DNA from: Desulfamplus magnetovallimortis
Lineage (GTDB): Bacteria; Desulfobacterota; Desulfobacteria; Desulfobacterales; Desulfobacteraceae
Assembly: GCF_900170035.1 (NCBI RefSeq)
Contig: NZ_LT828563.1
Coordinates: 6,016-56,322, forward strand
DNA length: 50,307 nt
Direction: 5' to 3'
Shown here: positions 42,944 through 50,307 of the stretch, piece after piece
Numbering within the stretch: the stretch's first letter is position 1
Layout of the letters: each line of letters begins with the position of its first letter
Position numbers and translations under genes: made by a program
The notes under the pieces: generated by a model
Told to the model about the DNA's origin: nothing
Databases searched by the model: none
The model's input: the letters and a program-made list of their open reading frames with translations, nothing else

Positions 42944-43095
42944 AGGTATTTGTTGATACTAATGTGATTATGGATATTCTACTTGATAGAGAACCTTTTC
43001 AGGATGCATCTTGTTTTGTATGGGATTTTATTTCTTCTCTGAAGGTAATAACTCCTGAAAATTTTATGAAAAATGAAAGTAATGATAAGTTGTGA
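42940..43095 (+). pseudogene. internally deleted PIN-domain toxin
   Basis: The 51-codon frame begins MKVFVDTNVIMDILLDREPF, the unmistakable N-terminus of PIN RNases with the first catalytic Asp, but after about 28 residues jumps to SLKVITPENFMKN, which is typical of the C-terminal end. Roughly 80 residues with the other acidic residues are missing. Its TGA overlaps the glnE GTG start (GTGA), so the deletion may have created the present glnE start context. Confidence 0.8.
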
Positions 43096-46000
43096 ATAAT
43101 TTAGATATTGCAAAAGAAAAATTTAATCAGAGATATTCTGATTTATTAAAAGCCTTTGAAGAGAAAGGCGATAAACTTGTCTTTCCGGAAGAGTACCTAT
43201 CTGTAACGGAACTTGAAACGGTTTTGACATATAGTGAATTTGCAGCCTCAACCTTTTCCCGTCATCCGTGGATTCTTGTTGATCTTGCTGTTTCAGGCGA
43301 CCTTGACCGTTCCTATGGCATGGGACATTTTACCTCGCTTTTGAATGACGCATCCCTGCTAAAAAGAGCCTTTGCAGTATTGAAAAAATCTGATTCTGTT
43401 GATCTTTCCAAAGTATCTGTTGATCTACCCGAAGCAGAGGAAATCTTAATTGATAATGAAGATGATCTTCAAAAACTGCTTGTCATGACCCGTATGAGGG
43501 AGATGCTTAGAATTGCATGGCGTGATCTCACAGGAAAGGCAGAGCTTCAGGAGACACTCAGGGATTTGTCTGAGTTGGCTGAAGCATGTGTTGACAAAGG
43601 GATTTCCTTTCTTTATGATAAACTTTGTTCTACTTGTGGAACGCCCGTTGACAGCCAGGGCAGTCCACAGGCTCTGGCTGTGCTGGGCATGGGAAAACTT
43701 GGTGCCGGAGAATTGAACTTCTCATCAGATATTGATCTCATCTTTGCCTATCCCGAAGATGCTGCTTTTCAGGGAAAATGCCAGTTTCATACTACTGGAG
43801 AGTTTTTCACAAAAATGTGCAGGGATTTTTTAAAACTGTTTGACTCTTCTGCAGGCAGGGAACTCCTGTTTCGTGTTGATACACGTCTTCGCCCCTTTGG
43901 TGCCAATGGCCCCCTTGCCATGAGCTTTGATTCAATGGAGGAGTATTATCAGACCCAGGGTCGTGAGTGGGAGCGATATGCCCTGATAAAGGCACGCCCT
44001 GTTGCCGGAGATCTTGTTGCAGGAGATCAGCTTTTAAAGCGGCTAAACCCATTTGTTTACAGACGATATTTTGACTATGGCTCCTTTGATTCCCTTAGGG
44101 ATATGAAACGGAGAATTTCTCTTCAGGTCAAGGATAAGCGGTATCGTCACAATATAAAACTTGGTGCTGGCGGTATTCGTGAGATTGAGTTTTTCGGCCA
44201 GGTGTTTCAGATGATCAGGGGAGGGGTTGAACCTGAATTCCAGGAGCGCAAAATCCTTAAAATTTTAAATCTTCTGGTGGAGAGGGATTGTATTGACCGT
44301 AAAACAGGAGATGAGCTTACATCTGCATATGTTTTTCTCAGAAATGTGGAGCACAGGCTTCAGGAGCAAAGGGATCAGCAGACCCATGACCTTCCGGTAA
44401 AAGAAGAAGAGAAGTTGCTGCTTGCACGTTCAATGGGCTTTGATGACAAAGAGCTGTTTTTTTCTGAACTTACAGCTCACATGGCAGCGGTTCATGAGCA
44501 TTTCAGACATCTGTTTGTTTCAGAAGAAGATGAAGAGATAAATGGAGTTGATAGCAACAGGAACTCCAGCAATGATTTTGCCAATGATAACTCCGTGTGC
44601 AGCAGAGATGAACTTAAGTATCTCTGGCAGAACATCAATGATCCCCAGCACGGTTTTACAGGTAGCCGTATTTCCGGATTTGCTGATGCAAATGCTGTAT
44701 GCGGACTTCTTAAAAATCTTGCAGAGCACCCCAATACAAAAAAACTTACCAGCAATGGCCGTAAACGTCTGGATCGTCTCATCCCTGTACTTGTACAAAA
44801 GGCAGGAGAGGGCGAAAACCCTGAGATCGTTCTTCAGAGGCTTGTTGACCTTATCATTACCATTGAGAGGCGCACCTGTTATCTATCACTTTTGAATGAA
44901 AAACCCTTAGCCCTTGATAATCTTGTGACTTTGGCATCAAAAAGCCCATGGATCATATCCTTTCTTTCAAGACATCCGGCTCTTCTTGATGAACTTATGG
45001 ATCCTGTTGCTCTCTATAAACCACCGGACAGAGTACAGATAGAAGCTTCCCTTGCCCGTCGTATGGCACATATTCCCATTGATGACTTTGAGTTTCAGCT
45101 TGAAGAGCTATGTATATTCAAACAGGTCATGACCCTTAGGGTTGCGGCTGCCGATATAAGCGGTAATTACCCCTTAATGAAGGTAAGTGACAGATTGACT
45201 GATATAGCAGAGGTTGTCATGGCAAGGGTTATTGAGATTGCATGGCACCACACTGTTGCAAAATATGGCCTTCCAACATTTGACAATGATCATGGAAATA
45301 GTGATGTTGACAACGATCATGGAAATAGTGATGTTGACAACGATCATGGAAATAGTGATGTTGACAATGATCATGGAAATAGTGATGTTGACAATGATCA
45401 TGGAAATAGTGATGTTGACAATGATCATGGAAATAGTGTCGTTACATGGTCTGAAGCACCGGGGAACGGTTACCAGGCTCTAAGCGCTTTTACTTCACCT
45501 GGATTTGCGGCAATAGCATATGGAAAGCTCGGAGGCATTGAGCTTGGCTACAAGTCTGATCTTGACATGGTCTTTATCCACTCTGCATCGGAAGGTTTTA
45601 CAAAAGGTGCGAGACGCAGCATTGAAAATATAAGATTCTATACATTCCTTGGGCAGAGAATCATAAATGCCTTAACTCTTCATACACAGGCCGGAACCCT
45701 ATACGAGGCAGATATGCGCCTTCGGCCAAGTGGTCAATCCGGCATGATTGTAAGTCATATTGATGCATTCAGCGAATATATACAAAATGAGGCATGGACA
45801 TGGGAGCACCAGGCAATTATTCGGGCACGTCCCATTGCAGGAGATCCTATTCTTCAGAAGCGGTTTAACCAAATCCGCAATGGAATTCTCATTATCAGAC
45901 GAGAGCCTGAATTTCTGAAAAACGAAGTTCGCACCATGCGGGAGAAGATGAGAGCGGAGCATGAGAAAAACGAACCATTAAAGATTGATGACGATACAGA

Positions 46001-46325
46001 GCTTTTTGATCTGAAGCAGGGCAGGGGAGGTATTATAGATATTGAGTTTCTGGTGCAGTATCTTGTGCTGAGACACGCCTTTGATCATCCACCCCTTACC
46101 CGTTGGACAGACAATGTAAGGTTAATTGAAACCCTTGCCAGAGAAAATATATTGACAGAAGATGATGCCAGGCTTTTAACAGAAGGCTATCTGAAGCTGA
46201 GACAGAAGATTCATCATCTGAATCTGCAGGAAAAAGAGAAGAAAATTTCCGTTGAGTTTTTTGGGGAGACAGGAAAGAAAATCTCTGAACTTTTTGAAAG
46301 TGTGCTTTATGGAAATAGTATTTGA
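43092..46325 (+). CDS. glnE: glutamine synthetase adenylyltransferase/adenylyl-removing enzyme
   Basis: 1077 residues; GlnE adds and removes AMP on glutamine synthetase according to nitrogen state. The two nucleotidyltransferase halves are both present: GMGKLGAGELNFSSDIDLIF (about residues 198-217, deadenylylating) and YGKLGGIELGYKSDLDMVFI (about 810-830, adenylylating). Just before the second lies an in-frame insertion of six nine-residue repeats (DNDHGNSDV, about 731-784) that normal GlnE lacks. It also exceeds the usual 950 residues. The start GTG 43092 overlaps the PIN relic stop. The 3' end has been tandemly copied beyond the stop codon. Confidence 0.93.
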   Translation: MNNLDIAKEKFNQRYSDLLKAFEEKGDKLVFPEEYLSVTELETVLTYSEFAASTFSRHPWILVDLAVSGDLDRSYGMGHFTSLLNDASLLKRAFAVLKKSDSVDLSKVSVDLPEAEEILIDNEDDLQKLLVMTRMREMLRIAWRDLTGKAELQETLRDLSELAEACVDKGISFLYDKLCSTCGTPVDSQGSPQALAVLGMGKLGAGELNFSSDIDLIFAYPEDAAFQGKCQFHTTGEFFTKMCRDFLKLFDSSAGRELLFRVDTRLRPFGANGPLAMSFDSMEEYYQTQGREWERYALIKARPVAGDLVAGDQLLKRLNPFVYRRYFDYGSFDSLRDMKRRISLQVKDKRYRHNIKLGAGGIREIEFFGQVFQMIRGGVEPEFQERKILKILNLLVERDCIDRKTGDELTSAYVFLRNVEHRLQEQRDQQTHDLPVKEEEKLLLARSMGFDDKELFFSELTAHMAAVHEHFRHLFVSEEDEEINGVDSNRNSSNDFANDNSVCSRDELKYLWQNINDPQHGFTGSRISGFADANAVCGLLKNLAEHPNTKKLTSNGRKRLDRLIPVLVQKAGEGENPEIVLQRLVDLIITIERRTCYLSLLNEKPLALDNLVTLASKSPWIISFLSRHPALLDELMDPVALYKPPDRVQIEASLARRMAHIPIDDFEFQLEELCIFKQVMTLRVAAADISGNYPLMKVSDRLTDIAEVVMARVIEIAWHHTVAKYGLPTFDNDHGNSDVDNDHGNSDVDNDHGNSDVDNDHGNSDVDNDHGNSDVDNDHGNSVVTWSEAPGNGYQALSAFTSPGFAAIAYGKLGGIELGYKSDLDMVFIHSASEGFTKGARRSIENIRFYTFLGQRIINALTLHTQAGTLYEADMRLRPSGQSGMIVSHIDAFSEYIQNEAWTWEHQAIIRARPIAGDPILQKRFNQIRNGILIIRREPEFLKNEVRTMREKMRAEHEKNEPLKIDDDTELFDLKQGRGGIIDIEFLVQYLVLRHAFDHPPLTRWTDNVRLIETLARENILTEDDARLLTEGYLKLRQKIHHLNLQEKEKKISVEFFGETGKKISELFESVLYGNSI
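45282..45443 (+). repeat. in-frame minisatellite, 6 x 27 bp, in glnE
   Basis: Six units of GACAATGATCATGGAAATAG plus TGATGTT, near-identical (AAC/AAT in units two and three; GTC in the last). Encodes an acidic, flexible loop directly before the adenylylation motif. Confidence 0.95.
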
Positions 46326-46404
46326 AAGTGTGCTTTATGGAAATAGTATTTGAAAATGTGCTTTATGGAAATAGTTTTTGAAAGTGTGCTTTATGGAAAT
46401 AATG
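46293..46404 (+). repeat. 4 x 28-bp tandem repeat copying the 3' end of glnE
   Basis: The first unit is the last 28 bp of glnE (TTTGAAAGTGTGCTTTATGG then AAATAGTA); three more copies follow the stop codon, which lies at the start of unit two. The unit is not a multiple of three, so each copy shifts frame. The rest of the gap to 46564 shows no ORF; a good ribosome-binding site (AAAGGAG) precedes the next gene. Confidence 0.95.
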
Positions 46405-46564
46405 TTTTATGGCACTTACGGTATGGATTTAGCAGTTATTCCGACAATGAAATCCATCAACTGTGAAGTGTAAGTTAACAAATTAGGGAGCCGGAAATTA
46501 GGGAGTTTGATGAAATCCGGAGCCTCTAACTGTTTAGAACGTTTTTATAAAGGAGATAACATAG

Positions 46565-48301
46565 ATGACTTTAATAAAGTGGGAAACACCCTTCTGGCCT
46601 GAAGGTGTGGCACATGATGTAACCGATTACAACTATCCTTTGACAGAGCTTCTGGATAATGCTGCCCGCAAATATCCTGAAAAAGTATATACCATTTTTA
46701 ATGATGCCACCCGGACATTTGCCCAGGTTAAGGATACTTCCGACAGGATTGCAAATTTTCTTGCAGGGCATGGAATTAAAAAAGGGGACAGGGTTGCAAT
46801 TTTTCTTCCCAATATTCCACAGTTTCCGGAGATTTTTTTTGGTATTCTCAAAGCAGGTGCAGTGTGCGTAAACTGTAATCCGGTCTATACTCCGGCAGAG
46901 CTGAACCACCAGTTGTCAGACTCTGGAGCAAAGATAGTTTTCTGCATGGATCACCCGGTCTTTTACAAAAGCGCAGTAAAGGCCATTGAAGATACTGATG
47001 TTGAAACTGTTATTATTTGTAATATTAAATCATACCTTCCAAAGCTTAAGGCTATTCTGGGAAGCCTTCTTGGAAAAATTCCCAAGGCAGATCACCATGA
47101 ACCAAATCACTTTATGTTTGATGAGATTGTTGCAACTTCTGCCCCAACTCCGCCTGCAATAACCATAAATCCCCATGAGGATACCGCTTTAATGCTTTAT
47201 ACGGGCGGCACAACCGGTGTTCCAAAGGGTGCTGAACTCACCCACGTCAATTTTACATATGATCTGGAAGCAGCAGTTGAATATTTCAGGCTTGTTCATG
47301 ATAAAAACGGAAAAGCTGAAAAGTTGCGTTATGGAGGTTTTCATACCTTTCTTGGGGTGTTGCCCTGGTATCACGTATTTGGAATAAACAGTACATTGCT
47401 GCTTGCTGCAAAAACCGGAAGCCGTTTGATATGTGTGCCTGATCCAAGGGCTGGAAATCCACCATTTACCGAGGTTCTTACAATTGTTCAGAAACATAAA
47501 CCAACCTTCATGACAGCAGTTCCCACCATTTTTGTTGCTTTTACCAACCATCCGCTGATTGATAAATTTGATATATCTTCACTTATGGGATGCCTTTCAG
47601 GAGGAGCACCTCTTCCGCCAGAGGTGTGCAGGCAGTTTGAGGATAAGACAGGTGCCATAATTTTTGAAGCCTATGGCCTGACAGAGACAGCACCTGCGGT
47701 CTGCTGCAATCCTCCTTTTAAGGAGACCCGAAAGATCGGTTCCATAGGTTTTCCCATTCCCGGCACAGATGTCAAGATTCTGGATACAGAGACAGGAACA
47801 AAGGAGATGCCAAGGGGAGAGGATGGAGAGATCGCCGTTTGTGGCCCCCAGGTTATGAAAGGTTACTGGAAGCGTCCTGATGCCAATGAGGAGGTTTTCC
47901 GTGAATTTGAGGGAAGCCGTTATTTTCTCACAGGAGATATAGGAAATATTGACGCAGATGGCTATATCACCATAACAGATCGTAAAAAAGATATGATTAT
48001 TGTAAGTGGTTTTAATGTATATCCAAGGGATGTTGAGGATATCCTTTATACCCATCCTGCGGTTGAGCTTACCGCTGTTGTCGGACTTCCTGACAAGAGA
48101 AGCGGAGAGATGGTTAAGGCATATGTCAAGTTAAAGGATGGAGCTTCTGTAACCATTGAGGAGCTTATGCAGTTCTGCAAGGAGAACATGGCCGGATATA
48201 AACGTCCAAGGGAGATTGAGATAAGGGATGAGATTCCTGTCTCCAATGTTGGTAAGGTTTTAAGACGTGCATTGCGAGATGAAGAAGCAGCCAAAAGCTG
48301 A
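46565..48301 (+). CDS. acyl-CoA ligase (long/medium-chain type)
   Basis: 578 residues of the AMP-forming ligase family, which activates fatty acids to acyl-AMP and then acyl-CoA. Motifs: MLYTGGTTGVPKGAELTH (P-loop), FEAYGLTETAPA, GDIGNIDADGYITITDRKKD, IIVSGFNVYPRDVED and VSNVGKVLRR with the catalytic lysine. N-terminal YPLTELLDNAARKYPEK is common in FadD-like ligases. Chain-length preference cannot be read. The last residues DEEAAKS are the first unit of a tandem repeat; one extra C (GCCAAAAGC versus GCAAAAGC in later copies) probably shortened the original end. Confidence 0.9.
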   Translation: MTLIKWETPFWPEGVAHDVTDYNYPLTELLDNAARKYPEKVYTIFNDATRTFAQVKDTSDRIANFLAGHGIKKGDRVAIFLPNIPQFPEIFFGILKAGAVCVNCNPVYTPAELNHQLSDSGAKIVFCMDHPVFYKSAVKAIEDTDVETVIICNIKSYLPKLKAILGSLLGKIPKADHHEPNHFMFDEIVATSAPTPPAITINPHEDTALMLYTGGTTGVPKGAELTHVNFTYDLEAAVEYFRLVHDKNGKAEKLRYGGFHTFLGVLPWYHVFGINSTLLLAAKTGSRLICVPDPRAGNPPFTEVLTIVQKHKPTFMTAVPTIFVAFTNHPLIDKFDISSLMGCLSGGAPLPPEVCRQFEDKTGAIIFEAYGLTETAPAVCCNPPFKETRKIGSIGFPIPGTDVKILDTETGTKEMPRGEDGEIAVCGPQVMKGYWKRPDANEEVFREFEGSRYFLTGDIGNIDADGYITITDRKKDMIIVSGFNVYPRDVEDILYTHPAVELTAVVGLPDKRSGEMVKAYVKLKDGASVTIEELMQFCKENMAGYKRPREIEIRDEIPVSNVGKVLRRALRDEEAAKS

Positions 48302-48494
48302 AGTTTTAAGATCTAATTGATGTATGAAGAAGCAGCAAAAGCTGAATTTTTAAGACCTGATTGATGTATGAAGAAGCAGCAAAAGCTGAATTTTTAAGAC
48401 CTGATTGATGTATGAAGAAGCAGCAAAAGCTGAATTCTTAAGACCTAATTGATGTATGAAGAAGCATCAAAAGCTGAAGTTTTGAGACCTGATT
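48278..48494 (+). repeat. 44-bp tandem repeat with TGATG-coupled micro-ORFs
   Basis: Five units (the first 41 bp, then four of 44 bp) copy the 3' end of the acyl-CoA ligase gene. Each full unit contains ATG ... TGA encoding MYEEAAKAEFLRPD or a close variant (starts 48320, 48364, 48408, 48452), and each TGA shares its A with the next ATG. The last TGA shares its A with ATG 48496 and lies 4 bp before the rhomboid start ATG 48500, whose first bases (GATGGATGAAAAA) resemble another degenerate unit. Confidence 0.93.
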
Positions 48495-48499
48495 GATGG

Positions 48500-49489
48500 A
48501 TGAAAAATCTGGAAAAAACTGAAATTGTGCCTCTTCCGGAGTTGAATATTTCCCTCTCCGGCCTGGAGAGGGAAAAAGCTGACTTGATTGCTCTTGTGTT
48601 GAGTTCACAGGGTATTGAGGTCTTCTGGGAAAAGCAGTCAGAGGGGCTGTATGATCTGATAATTGATTGTGCACAATATCCCCAGGCTGAAAAGGCACTG
48701 CAAAAGTTTTATCTGGAGAACCCTTTTGTTGATCTGACAGGTGAAAAAAATCAACTCCCGCCGGAAACCTCCCTTCCTGTTATTACAGGGCAGGCAAAGA
48801 TTGTTGTATTGTTTGTCGCCCTTGCTCTTTCTGTTGTTCATTTCTCTCTGATTTATCATGGCAACCATAATAATGTGGTTATGAATTACGGGGCATCTGC
48901 CCTTTATATTTTGCAGGGGCAATATTATCGCATATTTACGGCAATGATGCTCCACTCAAATTTAGGGCATCTTGCCGGCAATGTTGTGGGTTTGCTTGTT
49001 TTTGGAACTCCTCTTTGCAGCATAGCAGGTGCATTTCGGGGGATGCTTTTGATTATACTGTCCGGCGCAACAGGTAATCTTGTTAATGCCTGGATGCATC
49101 GTCAGGCTCATCTATCCATAGGTGCCTCAACTGCTGTCATGGGTGCCATCGGGATTTTGACTGCATGGCAGGTGGCAGGTAAAATCATCATAACATACAA
49201 GGATGAATTACCGGTAAAAACTCATGGCCGGAGTTCTGCCACCCCTGAGTATGGAGATATTGTATCTATTTCCACGGTAAAAAACAGGAATGATAATCAT
49301 CAATTAAAAATTGATATAAAACCCTCTGCTCTTTTTCCTTTAGCTGCCGGTGCCGCTGTGGCAGGCATGCTGAGCGGCGGTGAAAATACAGATATCTCTG
49401 CCCATGTTTTTGGTTTTTTGTGCGGGGTTGTCATTGGCCTTGTCTATTTGATCTTTAAGGAATTTAAATTTTTCAAGGAGAATTCATGA
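48500..49489 (+). CDS. rhomboid-family intramembrane serine protease
   Basis: 329 residues. A cytoplasmic N-terminal region of about 95 residues includes a DUF2007-like part (VLSSQGIEVFWEKQSEGLYD). Membrane segments start at about 100. Signatures: HSNLGHLAGNVVG (H152, H157, N161), catalytic serine in SIGASTAVMG (S210) and catalytic histidine in SAHVFGFLCG (H302). Between them, residues about 236-275 form a hydrophilic stretch (YKDELPVKTHGRSSATPEYG, VSISTVKNRNDN) not expected in rhomboids; most of it is encoded by a copy of a dispersed repeat. The substrate is unknown. The ATGA overlap couples it to the next gene. Confidence 0.88.
   Translation: MKNLEKTEIVPLPELNISLSGLEREKADLIALVLSSQGIEVFWEKQSEGLYDLIIDCAQYPQAEKALQKFYLENPFVDLTGEKNQLPPETSLPVITGQAKIVVLFVALALSVVHFSLIYHGNHNNVVMNYGASALYILQGQYYRIFTAMMLHSNLGHLAGNVVGLLVFGTPLCSIAGAFRGMLLIILSGATGNLVNAWMHRQAHLSIGASTAVMGAIGILTAWQVAGKIIITYKDELPVKTHGRSSATPEYGDIVSISTVKNRNDNHQLKIDIKPSALFPLAAGAAVAGMLSGGENTDISAHVFGFLCGVVIGLVYLIFKEFKFFKENS
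49218..49284 (-). repeat. TTTTACCGTGG dispersed repeat, copy D, inside the rhomboid gene
   Basis: On the minus strand it reads TTTTTTACCGTGGAAATAGA, TACAAT, then CAGGGGTGGC and GGCCATGAG. It is translated in the rhomboid frame as SSATPEYGDIVSISTVK. The forward strand of copy B would translate, in the corresponding frame, as FATPDHENNVSISTVK. Confidence 0.72.
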
Positions 49490-50307
49490 TTACATTACCA
49501 TTATCTAAATATGCAACATCCTTTTTGAATAATTTCCGGTTTTACAGGAAAACTGCATTGATCATAATGGCAATATTGTTCATTCCCATACAGGTATTTG
49601 CAATATATGACCAGATCGCATTTGATGTTGCAGTAAAGGACAATACAGTAACCTTCGCTTTTACACCAGATTATAAACAGGATTTGGACAGGGACGGTAA
49701 TCTTGTTCAAAGAGTGGCTCCGGATATCAAACCTTTCTACAACCTTTATGTTGTTGCTCTAAATACAGATGGCTTCTATTTTATTAACAACAATCAGGGC
49801 ATACTTGAAAAGGAAAAATTTGATCCTGCTGTCGAACCTTCACCCTTGATCACCCGTTCTTCACATGGCTTGGAAACAGTAATGGGCAGCTTTAATGTTG
49901 CAGAACTCAATAACACATATTTTTTTGCAGGTTCCGGTTCATCTCTTCTTGATCTTCTTACAACCGGAAGCTTTGTTCAGCTCTATGCCGGTTACATCCC
50001 GGCCATTCCCCAGCCGGAACGCCAATGGACAATCATGGTATATATGGTCGGCTCTGATCTGGAGGGAGACTCAGGAACAAAGACAAGAAATGCCAGCAAT
50101 GATATTATGCAGATGATAGCGGGTTCTGCCGGCCTGAATAGTAATACTGTTAACATTGTCATTACCACCGGTGGTTCAAAAAGAAATGGATGGCAGACAG
50201 TAAAAAGATCATTCATACATAATGGAACCCTTCATGCAATGGCAGATATGGGGGATCTCAATATGGGAGCACCTGAAACACTTTCGGATTTTGTAAGTTG
50301 GAGTAAA
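49486..50307 (+). CDS. clostripain-family (C11) cysteine peptidase, 5' part
   Basis: The gene starts at ATG 49486, overlapping the rhomboid stop, with AAGGAG 5-6 nt upstream, and runs off the window after 274 codons. A signal/anchor segment (residues about 25-40, TALIIMAILFIPIQVFA) is followed by a beta-rich region of about 130 residues and then the start of the peptidase domain: WTIMVYMVGSDLE, ASNDIMQMIAGSAG, NIVITTGGSKRNGW and LADMGDLNMGAPETL-like DMGDLNMGAPETLSDF. The catalytic His/Cys region lies beyond the window. It would be an exported protease, possibly calcium-dependent as other clostripains. Coupling to a rhomboid is notable. Confidence 0.82.
   Translation, partial: MITLPLSKYATSFLNNFRFYRKTALIIMAILFIPIQVFAIYDQIAFDVAVKDNTVTFAFTPDYKQDLDRDGNLVQRVAPDIKPFYNLYVVALNTDGFYFINNNQGILEKEKFDPAVEPSPLITRSSHGLETVMGSFNVAELNNTYFFAGSGSSLLDLLTTGSFVQLYAGYIPAIPQPERQWTIMVYMVGSDLEGDSGTKTRNASNDIMQMIAGSAGLNSNTVNIVITTGGSKRNGWQTVKRSFIHNGTLHAMADMGDLNMGAPETLSDFVSWSK

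Noticed and set aside
45282-45443. CRISPR-like array
   Set aside because: Units are directly adjacent with no spacers and are translated in frame within glnE; the same holds for the arrays at 30003, 46293 and 48278.

Overview
The window looks like a chromosomal segment of a Gram-negative, probably anaerobic bacterium. My best guess is a sulfate-reducing Desulfobacterota (Desulfobacterales) lineage. This is inferred from the combination of an XrtA/PEP-CTERM-type exopolysaccharide (EPS) locus, c-di-GMP signalling (a GEMM riboswitch and two PilZ proteins), a modular glutamate synthase with ferredoxin domains and many dispersed palindromic repeats. No rRNA, tRNA or CRISPR was seen.

Layout. Positions 1-2.1 kb hold an AIPR-family abortive-infection protein whose stop codon lies inside a repeat. 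Positions 2.2-17.1 kb form an EPS locus: a WecA/MraY-like sugar-phosphate transferase (split by a -1 frameshift at a T run), a TPR lipoprotein (PrsT-like), an EPS export protein, an outer-membrane beta-barrel, a Wzz/EpsF chain-length protein, a tyrosine autokinase, an ExeA-like ATPase and a LuxR-type regulator. It is broken up by a HepT/MntA toxin-antitoxin pair, two opposed HicA/HicB modules, a damaged duplicated Rpn-family gene, and relics of a GDP-mannose/UDP-glucose dehydrogenase and a glycosyltransferase. The exosortase and intact glycosyltransferases are not in the window. Positions 17.1-18.2 kb hold an AbiEii-type toxin pair. Positions 18.9-22.3 kb carry a c-di-GMP riboswitch with terminator, a PilZ protein and four small PEP-CTERM surface proteins. 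A GspF-like protein, a sigma-54 activator, a second PilZ protein and a coiled-coil nuclease-like protein follow.

From 27.2 to 42.5 kb the minus strand is mostly housekeeping: serB, purine nucleoside phosphorylase, a radical SAM protein, purF, carB-carA, and a three-gene glutamate synthase split into FAD/GXGXG, FMN and amidotransferase subunits. From 42.7 kb genes run on the plus strand: an antitoxin plus deleted PIN toxin, glnE, an acyl-CoA ligase, a rhomboid protease and the start of a clostripain-family peptidase.

The most unusual signal is repeat-driven. There is a family of about 174-bp elements with terminal inverted repeats around a CAGGATNNN-periodic hairpin (seven copies, two bracketing carAB). 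There are three other dispersed repeat families, one with a copy translated inside the rhomboid gene. Several housekeeping genes carry in-frame minisatellites or low-complexity insertions. Two sites show the extreme 3' end of a gene tandemly copied past its stop codon, one of them forming a chain of TGATG-coupled 14-codon micro-ORFs leading into the next gene.
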